From NCBI RefSeq assembly GCF_004664715.2, contig NC_051068.1, forward strand, positions 132,452,716 through 132,516,715: a stretch of 64,000 bases of DNA, in the 5' to 3' direction. Origin of the DNA: Peromyscus leucopus. Lineage: Eukaryota > Chordata > Mammalia > Rodentia > Cricetidae. Numbering within the stretch: position 1 is the stretch's first letter; every line of letters starts with the position of its first letter. A program made the translations under genes and the position numbers. The notes under the pieces are model-generated. The model saw only the letters and a program-made list of their open reading frames with translations. It searched no databases and was not told where the DNA came from. This document shows, piece by piece, positions 11,341 to 21,297 of this stretch.

Positions 11341-11802
11341 TTCGAATTGCTAAATGGTCTTATAATAAAAAACCTGGAGCCAGATATTGGGGTAAATGCT
11401 GAAAGATCAGAGGAAACAAAGAAACAAGCCACAGCCAAGTCTTATCTCTAGGACTCCTCAGCCTGAAAAAGCTTCAGTTCCTGTCTCCTCATGCTTTATA
11501 TACCTTTCTCTGCCCAGCCATCACTTCCTTTCTAGTGCTGGGAATAATGGCGTGTGTGCTTCCCAAATACTGGGATTAAAGGTGTGTGCTACCACTGCCT
11601 GGCTCTGTTGCTCTCCTGGATTGAATCAATCTTGTGTAATATAGGGTGGTTTTGAACTTACAGAAATCCCAATGGATCTCTGCCTCCCAAGTGCTATGAT
11701 TAAAGGTGTGTGCCACCACTGTCTGGCATCTATGTTTAATCTAGTGGCTTGTTCTGTCCTCTGATCTTCAGGCAAATTTTTTTGGTGCACAAGATATCAT
11801 CA
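11341..11802 (-). mobile_element. LTR-like element inserted in the L1
   Basis: The element interrupts L1 3' sequence cleanly. The L1 text 'tctgggtttccctacag' stops at 11340 and resumes with 'ccacagttccccatcattat' at 11803. A 6-bp duplication CTACAG/CCACAG (11335-11340, 11803-11808) flanks it. On the minus strand it has a TATA box ('aggtatataaagcatgagga', about 11492-11511), two internal B1-like 'cctttaatcccag' type tracts, and 'agccagatattggggtaaat' near its end. It is the same family as the plus-strand element at 59268-59790 and a relative of 10102-10555. Confidence 0.7.
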
Positions 11803-12378
11803 CCACAGTTCCCCATCATTATCTTGATGACCCCCCCTTGCTTATATAACCCCTCCTCCCTCTCTTCAACTGGACTTCCAGAGCTCGGCCCAGTGCTTGG
11901 CTATGGATCTCTGCATCTGCTTCCATCAATTACTGGATGAAGGCTCTATGATGACAATTAGGGTAGTCATCAATCTGATTACAGAAGAAGGCCAGTTCAC
12001 GCCCTCTCTCCACCATTGTTAGGAGTCTTAGCTGGGGTCATCCTTGTGCATTCCTGGAAGTTTCTCTGGAACCAGGTTTCTCCCTAACCCCATAATGGCC
12101 CCCTTTATCAAGATATCTCTTTCGTTGCTCTCCCTCTCTGTCCCTTCCCCAACTCAACCATCCTGTTCCTTCCTGTTCCCTTTCCCATTCCCCTTCCCTC
12201 GACACCACCCCAGTTTACCCAGGAGATCTCATCTATCTCCCCTTCCCAGGGTGATCCATGCATCGCTCTTAGGGTTCTCCTTGTTTCCTAGTATTTCTGG
12301 GGCTTTGGATTGTAGCCTGGTTATTGTTTGCTTTACATCTACTATCCACTATGAGTGAGTACATGCTATGTTTGTTCC

Positions 12379-13333
12379 ACACAATAGAAACGGAAGGAAC
12401 ATTGCCATAATCTTTTTATGAGGCTACAGTTACCCTGATACCCAAACCACACAAAGATGCAACAAAGAAAGACAATTACAGACCAGTATCCCTCATGAAC
12501 ATTGATGCAAAAATACTCAATAAAATACTGGCAAACTGAATTCAAGAAAACATCAAAAAAAAATTATTCACCATGATCAAGTAGGCTTCATCCCAGAGAT
12601 GCATGGATGGTTCAACATGCAAAAATCTGTCAGTGTAATCCACCATATAAACAAACTGAAAGAAAAAAACCACATGACCATCTCATTAGATGATGAAAAA
12701 GCCTTCAACAAAATCTAACACCCCTTCATGATAAAGGTCTTGGAGAGATCAGGGATACAAGGAACATACCTAAACATAATAAAAGCAATTTACAGCAAGC
12801 CGACAGCCAACATCAAATTAAATGGAGAGAAACTCAAAGCAATTCCACTAAAATCAGGAACAAGACAAGACTGTCCACTCTTTCCATATCTATTCAGTTT
12901 AGTACTTGAAGTTCTAGCTATAGCAATAAGACAACAAAAAGGAGATTTGAAGATGATATGATGGTGTACATAAGTGACCCTAAAAATTCTGCCAGGGAAT
13001 GCCTACAGCTGATAAACACCTTCAGTAATGTGGCAGGATACAAGGTTAGCTTAAAAAAATCAGTAGCCATCTTTATACAAATGATAAATGGGCTGAGAAA
13101 GAAGTCAGAGAAACATCACCCTTTACAATGGCCACAAATAATATAAAAAATCTTGGAGTAACTCTAACCAAACAAGTGAAAGACCTGTATGACAAGAACT
13201 TTAAGTCTTTGAAGAAAGAAATCGAAGAAGATATCAGAAAATGGAAAGATCTCCCATGCTCATGGATGGCTAGAATTAACACAGTAAAAATGGCAATCTT
13301 ACCAAAAAGCAATCGACAGCTTCAATGCAATCC
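12379..13333 (+). pseudogene. L1 ORF2 reverse-transcriptase fragment, broken
   Basis: The inverted 5' part of the L1 above. Translation passes through L1 ORF2 reverse-transcriptase blocks: '[19 protein letters not shown]' near 12435-12495, '[11 protein letters not shown]' near 12684-12716, '[20 protein letters not shown]' near 12814-12873, then the catalytic box at about 12943-12960. That box reads FEDD where active L1 has FADD. Frames shift and stop at least at 12538, 12717 and 12960. The ORF2 piece ends around 'cttcaatgcaatccc'. It cannot encode an active enzyme. Confidence 0.85.
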
Positions 13334-13400
13334 CTACTCTTCCATTTTAGAAAGAAAGGATGGATCAGATGTCCATGTGGCTAATTCTACCTTGATTCTA
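13334..13400 (+). repeat. L1 right target duplication and right half of the MIR
   Basis: 13334-13348 is the right copy of the target duplication. Joining 10904 to 13349 gives a MIR-like run 'gtttctactctttcatttt' then 'agaaagaaaggatgg', so the empty site was inside a MIR. Confidence 0.5.
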
Positions 13401-14127
13401 TTTTTTCTACAACTCTGTTTCACAGGGTGTGAAGAGTGGATTCTGTTTAATAAAAAAAAAAAAAATCAGTGTTTCTAAGCTGGATTTTAACACAAGGCTC
13501 CTCTACTAAGATGATGATGTATGTGTCATATGAGTCTGACGTGGAGAAAAGTTACGTCTACAGGTGACTCAAAAAACTTGGAAATGAGCTTTCAAAGGAG
13601 CCACAGCCTGGCACTCCTCTACTGGCCTACGGTAATACTATTGAAGAATGCCATTTCCTCTCTAGCAGTTCAGAGCGTAAGAAAGAGCTCATTTGAGCAG
13701 TGGAGAAAATGAAAGGCCTTTGTGCGTTATTGAAGAGGTCTATCTAGATGTCTGTAGTTAATGCAGACATTCACAGCCATCATCTGCCCCAAGAACAGAC
13801 ACTGTAGCCTCACTGATGTGTTGTGTTAACGTTCCTATTTCTAACAGCGCTGAGTACTCAAGGATGTCATAGTTCTTAATCTCCAAACAGAATCTTCCCT
13901 GTGTCACCTGCTTTAAAAGAGAGCCAAAACCCAACCCAATTTTGTTATTGACTTTCCCCTCTTAATTGATAGAGAGCTACGTTTCATCACTTTAAACAGA
14001 TTCAATAGAAAGTATCCCATCTTCAGAGTTAGCAGGTTAGGCCTTCAGTTCTCTAGGCCCTTACGGTTTCCCTGTGTTGAGTTGGTATCAGCCCTGTGAA
14101 CGGCTTGCACATATAAGGGAGACAATA
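13401..14127. other. unassigned DNA
   Basis: Contains an A-run (13451-13464). The short frames at 13521-13712 have no support. No SINE is seen. Confidence 0.4.
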
Positions 14128-14345
14128 CATTACTGTGGTGAGGCCTTGGGCTTTGGGAGAGAGCTTGATTTCAAATTCTGCTTCTGTTCCTCACAACCAT
14201 GTCATGTTGCCAAATTCTAACTTCTTTAAGTCCACTTTCCAAATCTGTAAAAAGAAGATGACACCACTGTCTACCTCACAGAGTCATTGGGAAAAGGTCG
14301 GTTTTTCAAACATATTAAAGTATACAGCGATTAGCACAAAAGTTA
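14128..14345 (+). repeat. MIR SINE, near full length
   Basis: Follows the MIR order throughout: 'ccttgggctttgggagagag', 'cttgatttcaaattctgctt', 'gtccactttccaaatctgta', 'tctacctcacagagtcattg', and 'gcgattagcacaaaagttaa'. A well-preserved old copy, and the best MIR in the window with 27672-27900. Confidence 0.7.
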
Positions 14346-14613
14346 AAACTATAGAAAATGTTGGCTTGAATTGTTGGTAGTTATGAACTAGAAAAAGAAT
14401 ATTCCATTTCTTTTCTTTCCCTGCAATCCACACAGCAGAGCTATGATTCCTTTCAGTGTTCTTTAAGCTGGTGTGCTAGCTGTATGGAGCAAAGGATGCT
14501 TCTGGACCGCAGCATGGGTGCTTGTTCAACCTGAGACGCTCTTAATCATTTTCCTCAAGTCCTTCTAGCAATGCTTCCCAGACTGCTGTTTCATGCTGTT
14601 GCAATGCTTACAG

Positions 14614-14690
14614 ACCCAGAAGAAACACAGTGAAAAGGAATATGCAGCCAAAGAGAGACAAGAACAGTTTCAAAAACTAGATTCCCAGCC
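14614..14690 (+). CDS. candidate internal coding exon, 77 bp
   Basis: An AG acceptor ('tgcaatgcttacag', ending 14613) with a T-rich upstream stretch is followed by 77 bp open in one frame only and then a consensus donor, CC|GTAAGT, at 14691. The open frame reads TQKKHSEKEYAAKERQ, then EQFQKLDSQP. It is strongly charged, Lys/Glu/Gln rich and of coiled-coil or helical character, unlike chance frames nearby. The exon starts in phase 0 and leaves two bases over. No repeat covers it. I do not recognise the protein. It could be a real exon of a plus-strand gene with long introns, or a chance match to splice signals. Confidence 0.4.
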
Positions 14691-14929
14691 GTAAGTCTTT
14701 TAAAAAATCGCTGTTGTCCCATATGTTTGTTTGTGCAGACAGTAGCATACTTTTAGTGAAATGTTTAAAATCTTTGAGGGTACACATTTCAACTTCTTCA
14801 AAGCCTTGCTGAGAAACTAAGCATAAACAAATCCTCAATATGAACATATTTTCAAAGTCTTTTCAAACCAGTGAATACAAACACTACTCTATCTTCTATT
14901 TTCCCAGCCTCCCCATCAAATGAGCTCGC

Positions 14930-15130
14930 TCTCTCTCCTCTCTCTCCTTCTCTGTCTCTCTCTGTGTCTCTCTGTCTCTTTCTCTGTCTCTCTGTCTCTG
15001 TCTCTCTTTGTCTCTCTCTGTGTGTCTCTCTGTCTCTCTCTTTCTGTCTCTCTCTTTCTGTGTCTCTCTCTGTCTTTGTCTCTGACACACACACACACAC
15101 ACAACACACACACACACACACACACACACA
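14930..15130. repeat. (TCTC/TGTC)n and (CA)n compound microsatellite
   Basis: A pyrimidine-rich TCTC/TGTC tract runs at 14930-15084, followed by an interrupted (CA)n at 15085-15130. It abuts the inverted 3' end of a SINE at 15131. The long overlapping open frames on both strands here are translations of simple sequence. Confidence 0.9.
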
Positions 15131-15353
15131 TTCCAGTACTGGAGACTGAACCTAGGGCCTTGTATGTGCTAGGTGAGAGCTGTACCATGAGCAGTATCCT
15201 TTTACTGTTTGCCTTGAGACAGTCTCACTAAGTTACTTGGGCTGGCTTTGAATTTCCTCTGCAGCCTAAGCAGGTCTCGGGTTTGCATCCCTACCATGTC
15301 AGCCTCTCACGTAGCTGGGATTACAAGCCAACACCATCAGGCCTGGCTTAAAT
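15131..15353 (-). repeat. ID-B1 dimeric SINE (minus)
   Basis: In plus-strand order it shows an inverted ID-like unit ('gtactggagactgaacctag', 'gggccttgtatgtgctaggt') and then an inverted B1-like unit ('ttgagacagtctcactaagt', 'gtagctgggattacaagcca'). Reversed, that gives B1 followed by ID, the ID_B1 arrangement, which differs from the B4 order (ID then B1) at 36975-37222. Confidence 0.7.
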
Positions 15354-16163
15354 TGTAAATCATCATACCGGGATAAACACAGACTAGCAGTAAAGTAGCT
15401 TTGCCTCAAGTTATTGGAAACTTATTCATATTTTAGAATCTCCAAGGCAGTTTTAAGCAGAATAATTATTATATTCTTGGAAAAAGGAATCAAAAATGAG
15501 CTAAGCAGCAAAGAAAGGTTTGGCCTAAATTATGTCGAAGACAGGGAGATAAATCTTCCAGGACCTAAATTCCTGGCATCTAATCTCTAGCCACAGTCTC
15601 TTTCTTAAGAATTTTGGAGATAAGAAGTAGCCAGGCATTCGTGTTCGCTGAGAAGCTAGACTGGAAGCAGAGTCACCTGGGGCTGAAGGAGGGTCTTAGC
15701 CATTGGAACTATTTACAGAGGATTCTGAGAGACCCCAGGGCTTCGCTGATGTTTGCACGGCCGGTTTTCTGTGGACACTCCTTCCAGAGACTTCCACGGA
15801 CACGGGTTCTCCCTAACTCTCTGAGACTCCGGACCTCATCTCCGCACAGTGATGTGCTTTCTTAGGCCAAGAGGAGGAGAGCAAAGTGGACCAGAGACGT
15901 CTGGGCAAACCACCGGTTTCCTCTCTTCTTCCCTCTCAGCGTACAACTCCCAAGTGAAACTTTCTTTGACCTTCCAGAGACAGAGAATACATTTTGCTTC
16001 ACAACATGTAAGCCAAAATGCACACCAGTAATAGAATATTATTCTAGGAGCAAACTCGCCAGAGAGAAATGTTTCATGGCAGTTAGAGTGAACAGCATTT
16101 TGTTAATCGGACGGTGAGGGTGACTTTCATAAACATTATGGTTGAGTACAAGAGACCAGACAG
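15354..16163. other. unassigned DNA
   Basis: No repeat recognised. The frames at 15614-15865 and 15849-16031 are short and lack splice support. Confidence 0.4.
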
Positions 16164-16172
16164 AGCCGGGCA

Positions 16173-16207
<35 letters not shown>

Positions 16208-16344
16208 AGCGCACGCCTTTAATCCCAGCACTCGGGAGGCAGAGGCAGAGGCAGGTGGAGCTCTGTGAGTTCGAGGCCAGCCTGGACTAGAGAGCGAGAT
16301 CCAGGACAGTCAGTTCTATAAAGTGAAACCCTGTCTCAAAACAT

Positions 16345-16377
<33 letters not shown>

Positions 16378-16378
16378 G
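16164..16378 (+). repeat. B1 SINE with internal (GGC)11 expansion
   Basis: Full B1 order: 'agccgggcagtgg', the expanded GGC tract (16175-16207), 'cgcacgcctttaatcccagc', 'gtgagttcgaggccagcctg', 'gaaaccctgtctcaaaac', then an A-rich (GAAAA)n tail to 16378. In ordinary B1 copies the expanded site is only one or two GGY units just upstream of the A box. The body otherwise looks young and intact, apart from a duplicated 'ggcaga'. Confidence 0.9.
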
Positions 16379-17399
16379 CAAAAGAAACCAGGTACAGAAG
16401 GATGAACTTTATATGATTTTTTTTTTTTTACATAAAATTCAGGAAAAGGAAAAGGAATCTGGATGAAGACTCTCATCTGGGGGTCTTTTAGGGTGCTGGT
16501 AGTTTTATGTTCTTTTATTCTGGGTGCTGGATACACAACTGTGTTCTTTGTAAAAAAAAAATTAACTAAATTATACATGTACCATATGTACAGTTTCTAC
16601 ATATTTCAATTCATCCAAAACCTTTTTAAAAAAATTGATGTGTGGAAAGGCGGTGACACTCACCCCACACTGGCCCACGGCCCTTCAGACTGTCGCTGGA
16701 TAGCGCTTGCTTATCACTTAGCCCTTTCTGCAGTCAGTGATTGATGTCAGGCAAAAACCCTACAAGACTCTTCAGAACTTTCCATAATGATATCCCTGAT
16801 AAGCATAATCAAGGGTTTGTCATTTCTGCAGGCTAGTGACTTCCAGATGTCTGTACTCTTAATCTTGGAGGCTGATAATAACTTGTTGTTATGAACTTCT
16901 CAAGAAATGGACCGTTCATGGCTGGATCATGTGTGAGCCAGCAGCTGGACTTGTCTATGTGTGAATGAATCAGGAAAGGCCATGTTCTTTTCAGCAAGAT
17001 CACCGAGGCGATTATGGGCTGGCGTGGGCATTGTGCACTTTATTCAGTGACATGAAATTCTCTCCAATTGTCTGATGTCACAGGGGAGGGGGAGAACTCC
17101 ATGGGAGGATGACACAGGAAGGCTACAAGACCTCTTAAGCCTCTCCATGCCCGCAGTTTTTGAACATTGTTCTTTATTTTTATGCAGGTTGGGTGACTTC
17201 TGAAGTCTTCTAGAGATCAAGAAAAGAAAGAAAAGAAAGCAAGTGAGTGCCTTGGTTCATCTTTATATTTGTTTAATGAAAGAACAAAACTGGACTTAAA
17301 AGTTGCTTTATGTTAGTGGTGATGTAGGAACCTGGACCTCTCCCAAGATCATCAAAAGGACAATCTTAAAACAGTTTTAAATCTTTAAAAATATCCCTA
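16379..17399. other. unassigned DNA
   Basis: T and A runs at 16418-16429 and 16551-16561. A purine stretch (GAAAA)n lies at 17219-17240. An acceptor-like and donor-like pair at 17188 and 17242 encloses 53-55 bp that is closed in all frames. Confidence 0.4.
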
Positions 17400-17668
17400 T
17401 GGGGGGCGGGCTCAGTCAGGAAAATGCTTGCCTTGAAAGCACAAGGATTTGAGATGGATTCCCGGGCCCCAAGTGAAAAGTCAGGTCATGTGATGGACTG
17501 GTGGGCTAGACACAGACAGGAGCTTATTGGCCAGAAAACACAGCTTGTTTGTCAAAGTTCCAGACCAAACAGTCTCAAACAAAGTGGGAGGCACCTGAGA
17601 ACAGTGCATGGGTTGACCTCTGACTTCCATCCAAACACACATGCACATGCATGCCTGTATACTTCTGA
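17400..17668 (+). repeat. B4/RSINE-class SINE
   Basis: tRNA-like start ('ggctcagtcaggaaaatgct', 'tgccttgaaagcacaaggat'), a middle with 'ggagcttattggccagaaaa' and 'gtctcaaacaaagtgggagg', and an end with 'tgacctctgacttccatcca' plus a CA-rich tail. The same family occurs inverted at 26685, 27050, 32096 and 49935. The subfamily name is uncertain. Confidence 0.6.
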
Positions 17669-17689
17669 GACAACACAATGTAGTTAGCG

Positions 17690-17770
17690 ATATATATAAA
17701 TATTTAATTTATAATATGTAATTAATATAATCAATATGTAATATGTATATTCTTAATTAAAAGTTATAGT
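17690..17770. repeat. AT-rich low-complexity tract
   Basis: Repeated 'atataaatatttaatttata' and 'taatataatcaatatgtaat' motifs follow directly after the SINE. Confidence 0.7.
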
Positions 17771-17861
17771 TAGAGGGAAGTCAAATCCAGTTTTTATTAC
17801 TACTATTGGAATTCTAGAACATAATGTAATGTGGAGATGCTCAAATGCTTTACACAATTTG

Positions 17862-18179
17862 GAATCAGACACTCTTTAGCCATCAGCTCCTAAATAATGA
17901 CATGGAGACTTATTATTAAGTATGAAAGCTTGGCCTTAGCTTTAATCTATGTCCTGCTACATGGCTTGTTACCTGTCCTCCATACCGTACATCTGACTCC
18001 CTCTATCTCTTGCTGGTGAAATCTGGTGTCTCAGATTCTTCCTGAGATTCTCTCTCTCCCGGAAGTCTCTCCTATTTTCTCCTGCCTAGCTTTTAGTCTT
18101 TTAGCTCTTTATTAAACCAATCAGAAAGGCACCTTAGGCAGAGACACATCTTCACAGTGTACAAAAAGATTATCCCACA
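17862..18179 (-). mobile_element. cricetid-type LTR-like element
   Basis: Minus-strand order: TGTGGGATAATCTTTTTG, 'ttggtttaataaagagctaa', then ends near 'gtctccatgtcattatttag'. Same superfamily as 9752-10059. It keeps the inverted start 'agattatcccaca' at its right end. Confidence 0.5.
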
Positions 18180-18564
18180 ACAATTCTCTTCCAAAATTCC
18201 TTCAAGTGAAAAACTGTATTTTGCCAAGAATGACAAGTTTCATCTTAAATCTTTAAACAAATGACTCTGGAATAAATATATTATATAGTAGATTTCAGAT
18301 TCCAAATCACCAGGAATAAGAAACTACTTTATACAGGTTCCTCTCTAGTTTCATTTAATGATGGATTAGCCACTAAATGAAGGAATTCATTCTTCTATAT
18401 TTTAGTGAAACTATTTTAGTTTTGCCTTCAGCTTCTGTTTATGTAACATCATGGCAGACATCCTATACAATGGAAGTAGAAGACTATACCTGTGCAGTGT
18501 TGGATCTGGCAGAAGGATTTAAGTCATTGTGATTTCTGCTCTGCACTAGAAATACCTTCTAGTT
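18180..18564. other. unassigned DNA
   Basis: AT-rich with no assigned family. A weak MIR-like piece follows at 18565. Confidence 0.35.
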
Positions 18565-18640
18565 TTTTTGGCCCTCAGTTTCCACATTTGCAAATGGCAT
18601 CAATAATTTTTGTTCTGGCTAAATCATAGCATTGTCTGTA
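18565..18640 (+). repeat. MIR fragment
   Basis: The text 'ccctcagtttccacatttgc' followed by 'aaatggcatcaataattttt' matches the MIR 'cctcagtttcctcatctgtaaaatgg' block. Confidence 0.4.
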
Positions 18641-18694
18641 ATTGTGTTGTGAATGTTATTTATTTATTTACTTGTTTGTTTTGTTTGTTTATCT

Positions 18695-18842
18695 TTTTGG
18701 TTTTTCGAGACAGGATTTCTCTGTGTAGCCTTGGCTGTCCAGGAACTTGCTCTGTAGACCAGGCTAGAACTCATAGAGATCTGCCTGCCACTGCCTCCTG
18801 AGTGCTGGGATTAAAGGCACAGTTAATACCACCATCACCAGC
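18695..18842 (-). repeat. B1 SINE (minus)
   Basis: Clear inverted B1: 'tttttcgagacaggatttct', 'ctctgtgtagccttggctgt', 'gagtgctgggattaaaggca', ending in the inverted 5' end near 'caccagctg'. A TTTG-rich A-tail equivalent precedes it (18670-18700). Confidence 0.9.
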
Positions 18843-19246
18843 TGTGGATGTTATTTTTAAAGTCAGTTTTAAAAATTGTCCTTAGTTACTTCAAATAGCA
18901 GGGAGAGGGGATGGAAAGATTGTAAGAGCCAGTGGTCCTGGAGAACCGGATGGAAACAGTGTCTTCTAGACATGATAGGACAGCTGCATTCATGAACTCA
19001 CAGCAGGTGTGGTTGCCTGCACAAGATCTTCCCAACATCAAAGCCAGTTACCATTCCAGCATGAGTGGGAAGAGACTCATGAGCCCCATGCTTAACTGAT
19101 GGGTTTTGAGCAAGGAAGAGTCAGCTTTCTTTAAAGGTGTTGGTCTTGGCAAACTGACCACACTGCAGTAGATAGCCCCCACCCAGAAGCATATGGAAAG
19201 TACAAATTGGATTTGAGGGTTATTAAATTTAAAAAAAAAAAAAAAA
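18843..19246. other. unassigned DNA ending in poly-A
   Basis: No family recognised. A 16-base A run (19231-19246) lies immediately 5' of the next B1, on the side opposite to that B1's own tail. Confidence 0.4.
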
Positions 19247-19398
19247 GAGCCGGGCGGTGGTGGCACTTGGGAGGCAGAGGCAGGAGGATCTCTGTGAGTT
19301 CGAGGCCAGGCTGGACTACCAAGTGAGTTCCAGGAAAGGCACAAAGCTACACAGAGAAACCCTGTCTCGAAAAACCAAAAAGAAAGAAAGAAAGAAAA
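19247..19398 (+). repeat. B1 SINE with deleted A-box region
   Basis: Starts 'gagccgggcggtggtggc' and jumps straight to 'acttgggaggcagaggcagg', so roughly 16-20 bp covering the 'gcacgcctttaatcccagc' segment are missing. The rest is intact to 'ccctgtctcgaaaaaccaaa' and an (AAAG)n tail. The deletion removes part of the RNA polymerase III A box. Confidence 0.9.
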
Positions 19399-19888
19399 GA
19401 GGATAGAAAATTGGATCAGGAGGGAGGTGAGGCTGAATATCAGAGGAGAAAGGAAGGAATGAGGGGTAAAAATGATAAAAAATACATTTGCAAAATTCTC
19501 AAAGAGTTGGTAAAATATTAAAAAGAAAGGAAAAATACCCTCTTACTCTGCCTTTCCTCTCCTCCCAAATATTGTTCCCTTTGGACTCTTGGCTGTCTTC
19601 ACGGCTAGTCCATCTGTGCTTCTCATATATGTGCACACTTTACATTTCTAAAAATGCATACATTAAAAGTGCCCAAATAATAGCAAAGTAAAAAAATGGA
19701 AAGAATTTATACATGAAGAGCCCTTCTGCTTTTAAAGCTGATGTTCAAAGTAGCAGGGCTTTTGGTTAACCAGCCTTCTGCACAAAAACAACATTTCCCT
19801 TCGAAAGCTGGCTGAGCCAACACCAGGGCCGGCACCCCACAGGACAGCCAGTTCACTTAGGAACTTCAGCAGTAATGGTCTTACAGTT
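19399..19888. other. unassigned DNA
   Basis: Purine-rich start, otherwise unassigned. Confidence 0.35.
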
Positions 19889-20005
19889 TCTTTCTTTCTT
19901 TCTTTCTCTCTCCCTCCCTCCCTCCCTCCTTCCCTCCCTCCTCCTTCCTCCCTCCCCCTCCCTCCCTCCCTCCTTCTTCCCCTCCTCCTTCTTCTCTCAC
20001 ACACA
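19889..20005. repeat. pyrimidine tract (CTTT)n(CCCT)n
   Basis: About 115 bp of CTTT, CCCT and CTTC units. The open frames on both strands (19732-20066) are products of this tract. Confidence 0.9.
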
Positions 20006-20506
20006 CCCTCCGAGAAGCACACAACATCTTAGTCATGGTACAAAGGTACAATTCGCAAGAGTGTAACTGTTAACAAAGAGGCTGATAATTAAGTCTCCAA
20101 ACGTGACTTTCTAAAAACTGTCAATCAATCTCCCGTTTCCAGAAGCAGATACCATGTCTGATGAGGGCACTGCAATGGGTGTTTAAAAGACTTGAGTTGG
20201 GAGAGCCTCAAGTCTCTCAGCTAGCCACAGCTCTCCATCCCAGCAGTGTGGTGGGAGCCAGTGAGAAGTTGTCCTCCAGCTGGACTCTTGGCTGTGGGGA
20301 ACAGCCCTCTTCATTAACTTTGAGCAATTTTCTTCTCTGAATTTCCTTATTCAAAGCAAACATAAAGGTTCCTTTCTGTACAGCCGAGACTTCCGGGTCA
20401 AAAGCTGAGACAATCTGTGGAGCCTATTTATTTCTCCCGACCCGGCACTTGGTCCTTGACAAAATCTTAAAACTCACTGAATACTGAAAACACTTCACAG
20501 TTGGTC
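20006..20506. other. unassigned DNA
   Basis: No repeat or exon recognised. Confidence 0.35.
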
Positions 20507-20548
20507 TGTTTTTTTGTTTGTTTGTTTGTTTGTTTTGTTTTGTTTTTT
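20507..20548. repeat. (TTTG)n microsatellite
   Basis: Six or more TTTG units with T-rich flanks. Confidence 0.85.
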
Positions 20549-20814
20549 GGGCGGGGGTGGGGGCATGGAACAATTTCATGCAAAGCAAAATAATACCTAA
20601 TGGGCTTGCTCGTCAAATCAGATCGCCAAGACTGTCTTGCTTAGTCAGAGCCAAGGCTTTACATACATTAAACATTGTATCTTCAAATGCTTCTGCCAAA
20701 AGGACCACTCTGAGCCATATCTGGTACACAAGATCTGTTCTCCAGGCCTCCAACCACAAGAAGTGACCTGGAGTGCCCTGCTGACTTCGGATAACATAAA
20801 AGATCCAAGGTCAT

Positions 20815-21030
20815 GGATCTAGAATGGCTCAGTGGTTAAGAGAACTCACTGCTCTTCCAGAGGACGGTTCCCAGCATCCACACGGCACCTCACAACTGTC
20901 TGTAACTCCAGCTCCAGGGGGTCTGATGTCCTCTTCTGGTCTCCAAGACACTACATGGTGCACAGACATACATGCAGGCAAAACACCCATACACACAACA
21001 TAAAAATACAAGCAATTTTTTTTTAAGAGA
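20815..21030 (+). repeat. B2 SINE
   Basis: B2 order: 'aatggctcagtggttaagag', 'actgctcttccagaggacgg', 'gtctgtaactccagctccag', 'gatgtcctcttctggtctcc', 'acatacatgcaggcaaaaca', and an AT-rich tail. tRNA-derived SINE. Confidence 0.9.
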
Positions 21031-21135
21031 GGAGGAGGAGGACATCTTTTGGAACCTGACCAGCAGGAAAAAGAAAACACTGTAGATTTCGATTCCACAC
21101 AGCTGGCTACTAGGTATGTGAACCAAGAGAAGCAG

Positions 21136-21297
21136 GCCAGTCAGATGACGAGGTGGGTAAAGGTGCTTGCCATCAGAGTTAAGTCTTGGGGACCACAGAG
21201 CAGGAGAAGAGAACTGATTCTACAAGTTGTCCTCTGACCTCCACATTCTGCAGGGATGTGTTCACCCCTCCAGTAAGTAAATGTAATAAGAAATGAA
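21136..21297 (+). repeat. B2/B3-class SINE
   Basis: The text 'gacgaggtgggtaaaggtgc', 'ttgccatcagagttaagtct', 'gattctacaagttgtcctct' and 'gacctccacattctgcaggg' matches the tRNA-derived family with a 'gtaaaggtgcttgcc' head. A short A-rich tail ends it. Confidence 0.7.

Larger units (their letters stand above)
10905..13333 (-). mobile_element. L1 insertion with 5' inversion (twin priming), interrupted by an LTR
   Basis: A single L1 insertion on the minus strand, flanked by a 15-bp target duplication. The left part, 10905-12378, is L1 3' sequence in reverse: poly-T, 'cccatgggagtcaacaaaac', 'tcctggtccccctgctaggg', 'gtttacccaggagatctcat', and 'gagtgagtacatgctatgtt'. The right part, 12379-13333, is ORF2 in the plus direction. 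A 3' segment in sense with an inverted 5' segment is the signature of twin priming. L1 sequence between the end of the ORF2 piece and the 3' piece is missing. An LTR (11341-11802) later split the 3' part. Confidence 0.85.

Noticed and set aside
14852..15231. Several long overlapping open frames on both strands
   Set aside because: They are translations of TCTC/TGTC and CA microsatellites, with no codon bias or start context.
17189..17243. Acceptor/donor pair around a purine-rich block
   Set aside because: All three frames contain stops, so it could only be a non-coding exon, for which there is no evidence.
19732..20066. Arg/Glu/Gly-rich and Leu/Pro/Ser-rich frames
   Set aside because: Translations of a pyrimidine tract.
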